Positions 61,369 through 64,000 of a stretch of 64,000 bases of DNA are shown one piece after another; the stretch's first letter is position 1, and each line of letters starts with the position of its first letter. Location of the stretch: contig NZ_JAMJWG010000018.1 in NCBI RefSeq assembly GCF_024435355.1, positions 124,001 to 188,000 of the forward strand, in the 5' to 3' direction. This DNA is from Streptomyces odontomachi (GTDB taxonomy: Bacteria; Actinomycetota; Actinomycetes; Streptomycetales; Streptomycetaceae). Below the pieces are notes generated by a model that was not told the origin of the DNA, did no database searches, and saw nothing but the letters and a program-made list of their open reading frames with translations. Position numbers and translations under genes: made by a program.

Positions 61369-62456
61369 CCACGCGCACCACTCCCCCGAGCCCGCCCCCG
61401 GATCCGGCTCGGGACGTGGACCCGACCCCCGACACGGACCCGGCACCGGAGGCCGAGCCCGGCCGGTGGGCCGCGCTGCGCGCCGCTCCCCCGTGGTCCA
61501 CCGTGCGGGCCGCTCACCGCAGGGCGCGGCGGCGCGCCAAGCACCAGTGGGCCGAACTGCGCGCCACCCACCCGATCCGGGTGCTGCGCTGGCTCAGAAC
61601 GGGCGTCCTGGTCACGGTGTTCGGTACCGCAGTGCTCTGCCTCCTGGTGGCGATCCAGGCCGACCAGCAGAAGGACGCGGCCCGGCGCACCCAGCAGCAG
61701 TCCATCGACGACATCGTCCGCGCCGCCGCGTCCGTCGAGGACGCGGACAACGCGCTCAAGCACGCCTTCGACACCGGCCAGCTGTCGCTCACCGGCACCG
61801 GGAGCGACTTCGCCAACGCCACCGCCCGGGTGAGTGCGTACATCACCTCGGCGACCGAGGGGAACGCGGCCGGGCCGCGTGGCCTGACACAGATGGAGAA
61901 CGTGCAGAACACGCTCACCACCTGCGTGCAGCAGGCCAACACCGCAGCGCATGACTACGCCTACACCCGACCCCGCGACTACGAGGAAACCTCCGTGCAC
62001 AAGGCACTGACCGGTGAGGAGGAGCTGGTGGACCACGAGCGCATCCCGGGCACGGGCGGGCTTCAGGCCTTGCTGGGGGACCTCAAGAAGCTCGAGGAGG
62101 ATGCGCGCGACCGGCAGTTGCACTCGTACTGGCTGCACCCTGCCGTCTCCTGGTCCCTGCTGGTCGGACCGGTGCTGATGGTGCTGGCGCTCACCATGAC
62201 GACCGGCCATGTCCTGGCGCGGCACTTCCGGCGGTACCTCGACCGGCGCCTGGTGGCCGCTCCGTTGGCGGTGGCCGCGGGGGTCTGCGTCGCCCTCGGC
62301 CGGGATGTCTCCCTCACCGTCGGACAGCTCACGCTCTGGCACCCGGCGCACTGGCTGCCCCTGACGCTCGCGATGCTCCTGCTGGCCGCCGCCGGGGCCC
62401 TCGCCCATGCGGCGTGCCGCCCGCTCCTCGTCGAGTACAGGTTCAGGCTGTCATGA
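61365..62456 (+). CDS. Four-helix membrane protein with extracytoplasmic sensor-like domain (GlnX-like)
   Basis: A 363-residue protein. A basic, Pro-rich cytoplasmic N-terminus (1-77) leads to helix 1 (79-98), then about 160 residues of helical extracytoplasmic domain rich in polar residues, helix 2 (258-280), helix 3 (296-312) and helix 4 (329-350). This layout resembles the membrane partner GlnX of the mycobacterial PknG system by topology, but I cannot show homology. It is coupled by 4-nt overlaps to the vWA gene before and the lipoprotein gene after it, so the three proteins should be made together. The probable role is to transmit binding of a ligand outside to the kinase inside. Confidence 0.85.
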   Translation: MTTRTTPPSPPPDPARDVDPTPDTDPAPEAEPGRWAALRAAPPWSTVRAAHRRARRRAKHQWAELRATHPIRVLRWLRTGVLVTVFGTAVLCLLVAIQADQQKDAARRTQQQSIDDIVRAAASVEDADNALKHAFDTGQLSLTGTGSDFANATARVSAYITSATEGNAAGPRGLTQMENVQNTLTTCVQQANTAAHDYAYTRPRDYEETSVHKALTGEEELVDHERIPGTGGLQALLGDLKKLEEDARDRQLHSYWLHPAVSWSLLVGPVLMVLALTMTTGHVLARHFRRYLDRRLVAAPLAVAAGVCVALGRDVSLTVGQLTLWHPAHWLPLTLAMLLLAAAGALAHAACRPLLVEYRFRLS

Positions 62457-63778
62457 GGGGCGTACTGCGCGCCACGGTGCGGGCACGGGGCGCCGCCCGC
62501 GCGCCCGGCGTCATCGGCCGACTCCTGCGCGGTGTGCTGGTCATCGCCCTGCTGATGGCCGTGAGCGGGTGCGGCGACGGACCGCGGCAGGACCGGGTGA
62601 CGGTGATGGTGCCCTGGTCCGGGGGTGAGTTCCAGGCGTTCTACTCGGTCATCAGGGCGTTCGAGAAGAGCACCGGAATCCAGGTCGACGTGCAGGTCAC
62701 CCGTGCGCTGACCCAGCAGCTGGACGCCGCGGTGACCGCCGGCGCGCCGCCCGACCTCGCGATGCTGCCGAGTCCGGGCGCCATCTACCAGTACGCCAGG
62801 AAGGACGGGAACGGGGGGACGCGTCTGCGCCCGCTCGACACCGGGACGGCGGCGGCCTACCTCGAACCGTTCCGGAGCCTGGCGACGGTGCGGGGCACCG
62901 TGTACGCGATCCCCGTCAAGGCGGACGTCAAGAGCCTCATCTGGTACAACCCGCAGACGACGCCACGCCCCCAGCACCCGACCTTGCAGACGCTGGCCAC
63001 GTCCGCCACCGGTCACCCCCTCGACCTGTGGTGCCTGGGCCTGGCCTCCGGCCCGACCTCCGGCTGGCCCGGTGCCGACTGGATCGCGGACATCCTGCTG
63101 GCCGACCCGTCCGAGGGGTCGGCCAGCAGGTACCGGCAGTGGCTCTCCGGCGACCTGGACTGGGCGGAGACGTCCGGCGCCTGGAAGGCCTGGGCCTCCA
63201 TGGTGGGCGAGGACAGCCTCGGTAAGGCCGCCACTTTGGAGTACGGCGAGGCCGCGGCGGGCATGACGGGTCCCCGGCCGAGCTGCTCCCTGGCGCACGG
63301 CACGCTCTCCGCGATGGACTTCCCGGCCAAGCTGGCGCCGGAGAAGGGCTATGACTTCGTGACCTTCACCCCTGGCGGGCCCCTCCAGGTCTCGGCGGAC
63401 TTCGTGGGGATGTTCACCGACAACACGGCCGCCGAGCAGCTCCTGACCTACCTCTCCGGCGGTGCCGCGCAGCTGGCCTGGGTGAACTACAAGGAGGGGT
63501 ACGCCATCTCCGCGAGTCGCGCGGTGCGGCCGGGGAAGTACCGCAATGTGGTGCAGCGCCGGATCGCCGCCATGCTGTGGCCGGACTCCGGCCATCTGCT
63601 CTGCTTCAGCGCGGCCGACGCCATGCGGACCGACGTGTCCGCCGCGTTCTACCGGGCCGTGCTGAGCTACGCGACGGGCGCGGCGCACCTGTCGGACCTC
63701 CTGCGAGGTCTCCAGGCCGTCCAGGAGGACCGGGGGGACTCCCCGGTCGTCCCCGACGACAAGCTCTGCACCCCGTGA
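62453..63778 (+). CDS. Extracellular solute-binding lipoprotein, sugar type
   Basis: A 441-residue family-1 (MalE/AglE-like) binding protein with a long N-terminus and the lipobox VSGC, Cys40 being the expected lipidation site. Typical features are GVIRAFEKSTGI-like VIRAFEKSTGIQVDVQV, GAPPDLAMLP and ADVKSLIWYNP. No ABC permease or ATPase gene is in the operon; the gene overlaps the membrane protein gene by 4 nt. It is therefore likely a ligand sensor for that protein. The WYNP/ADVKSL segment recalls alpha-glucoside binding proteins, but the ligand is unknown. It is the last gene of the set. Confidence 0.93.
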   Translation: MRGVLRATVRARGAARAPGVIGRLLRGVLVIALLMAVSGCGDGPRQDRVTVMVPWSGGEFQAFYSVIRAFEKSTGIQVDVQVTRALTQQLDAAVTAGAPPDLAMLPSPGAIYQYARKDGNGGTRLRPLDTGTAAAYLEPFRSLATVRGTVYAIPVKADVKSLIWYNPQTTPRPQHPTLQTLATSATGHPLDLWCLGLASGPTSGWPGADWIADILLADPSEGSASRYRQWLSGDLDWAETSGAWKAWASMVGEDSLGKAATLEYGEAAAGMTGPRPSCSLAHGTLSAMDFPAKLAPEKGYDFVTFTPGGPLQVSADFVGMFTDNTAAEQLLTYLSGGAAQLAWVNYKEGYAISASRAVRPGKYRNVVQRRIAAMLWPDSGHLLCFSAADAMRTDVSAAFYRAVLSYATGAAHLSDLLRGLQAVQEDRGDSPVVPDDKLCTP

Positions 63779-63905
63779 GTCCTGCGGCCGGAACTCATGG
63801 CCCCCGGAAGAACCCCGGGTGAACTCCTCACCAGTCGGTACGAACGCCGGAATTCACCTTCTTATGAGCAACGCGGGCGCCACTTGGTAAAAAGATGTAT
63901 CCACT

Positions 63906-63928
63906 TGGCGGAATCATCCATTCCGCCA
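63906..63928. promoter_or_regulatory. 9-bp inverted repeat at a leaderless-type promoter
   Basis: TGGCGGAAT (63906-63914) and ATTCCGCCA (63920-63928) are exact inverted copies around CATCC. TAGGAT at 63931-63936 is a good -10 and ends 6 nt before an ATG at 63943. The repeat would cover the region upstream of the -10, as an operator does. Confidence 0.6.
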
Positions 63929-63942
63929 CTTAGGATTGCCAC

Positions 63943-64000
63943 ATGGATATGACCACAACCCCTGAAGCGAGACCCATCAGGCACCTGTCACCACCGTCGG
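63943..64000 (+). CDS. Possible start of a gene, cut by window edge
   Basis: An ATG at 63943 lies 7 nt after the end of a TAGGAT -10, so a leaderless message could start here. The 19 visible codons read MDMTTTPEARPIRHLS and onward; the product cannot be identified. A second ATG at 63949 is possible. Confidence 0.4.
   Translation, partial: MDMTTTPEARPIRHLSPPS

Overview
The sequence is very GC-rich, its genes use codons ending in G or C, and start codons are often GTG. It carries a geosmin synthase, the GlgX-TreY-TreZ trehalose route, many LacI/TetR/Rrf2/PucR regulators and an 85-nt intergenic repeat that I remember as common in Streptomyces. The organism is therefore almost certainly a Streptomyces or close relative. 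Most of the window looks like ordinary chromosome with accessory metabolic islands. I see no rRNA, tRNA, CRISPR array, transposase or phage genes.

Layout. Positions 1-15.7 kb hold a TetR/SDR pair, a sugar-type solute-binding lipoprotein, a GMC oxidoreductase, NUDIX, methyltransferase, GNAT and DUF3592 genes, a pair of sugar ABC permeases, a LacI regulator and the alpha-glucosidase it probably controls. Positions 15.9-32.6 kb hold an exonuclease, a HEPN-family protein and the trehalose genes glgX, treY and treZ, interleaved with an M14 carboxypeptidase and an FHA protein. They also hold an M24 peptidase with an APH-fold pseudokinase, an FMN reductase and a VOC protein. Positions 32.5-37 kb hold geoA (geosmin), an MFS exporter and its divergent Rrf2 regulator. 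Positions 37-45.5 kb form a likely poly-3-hydroxybutyrate scavenging island: secreted esterase, secreted PHB depolymerase, 3-hydroxybutyrate dehydrogenase, MHS-family permease and a GAF/PucR regulator. Positions 46.4-52.3 kb hold a molybdenum hydroxylase operon with the gene order of E. coli paoABCD and a divergent TetR regulator. RlmA-type 23S rRNA methyltransferase follows.

The most interesting segment is 53.5-63.8 kb. Six genes on the plus strand encode a 14-blade WD40 protein, a trypsin-like protease, a PknG-like kinase with zinc ribbons, a vWA protein with a zinc ribbon, a four-helix membrane protein and a sugar-type solute-binding lipoprotein. The last five are tightly packed. The kinase, membrane protein and lipoprotein resemble in outline the mycobacterial PknG-GlnX-GlnH nutrient-sensing set, here with a carbohydrate-type binding protein and with vWA, protease and WD40 parts added. 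I propose it as an envelope-to-cytoplasm signalling or conflict system. This is an inference from domain content and has not been tested.

Starts are chosen from ribosome-binding sites, overlaps and conserved N-termini; alternatives are noted. Family assignments come from motifs recognised by eye, since no search was possible.
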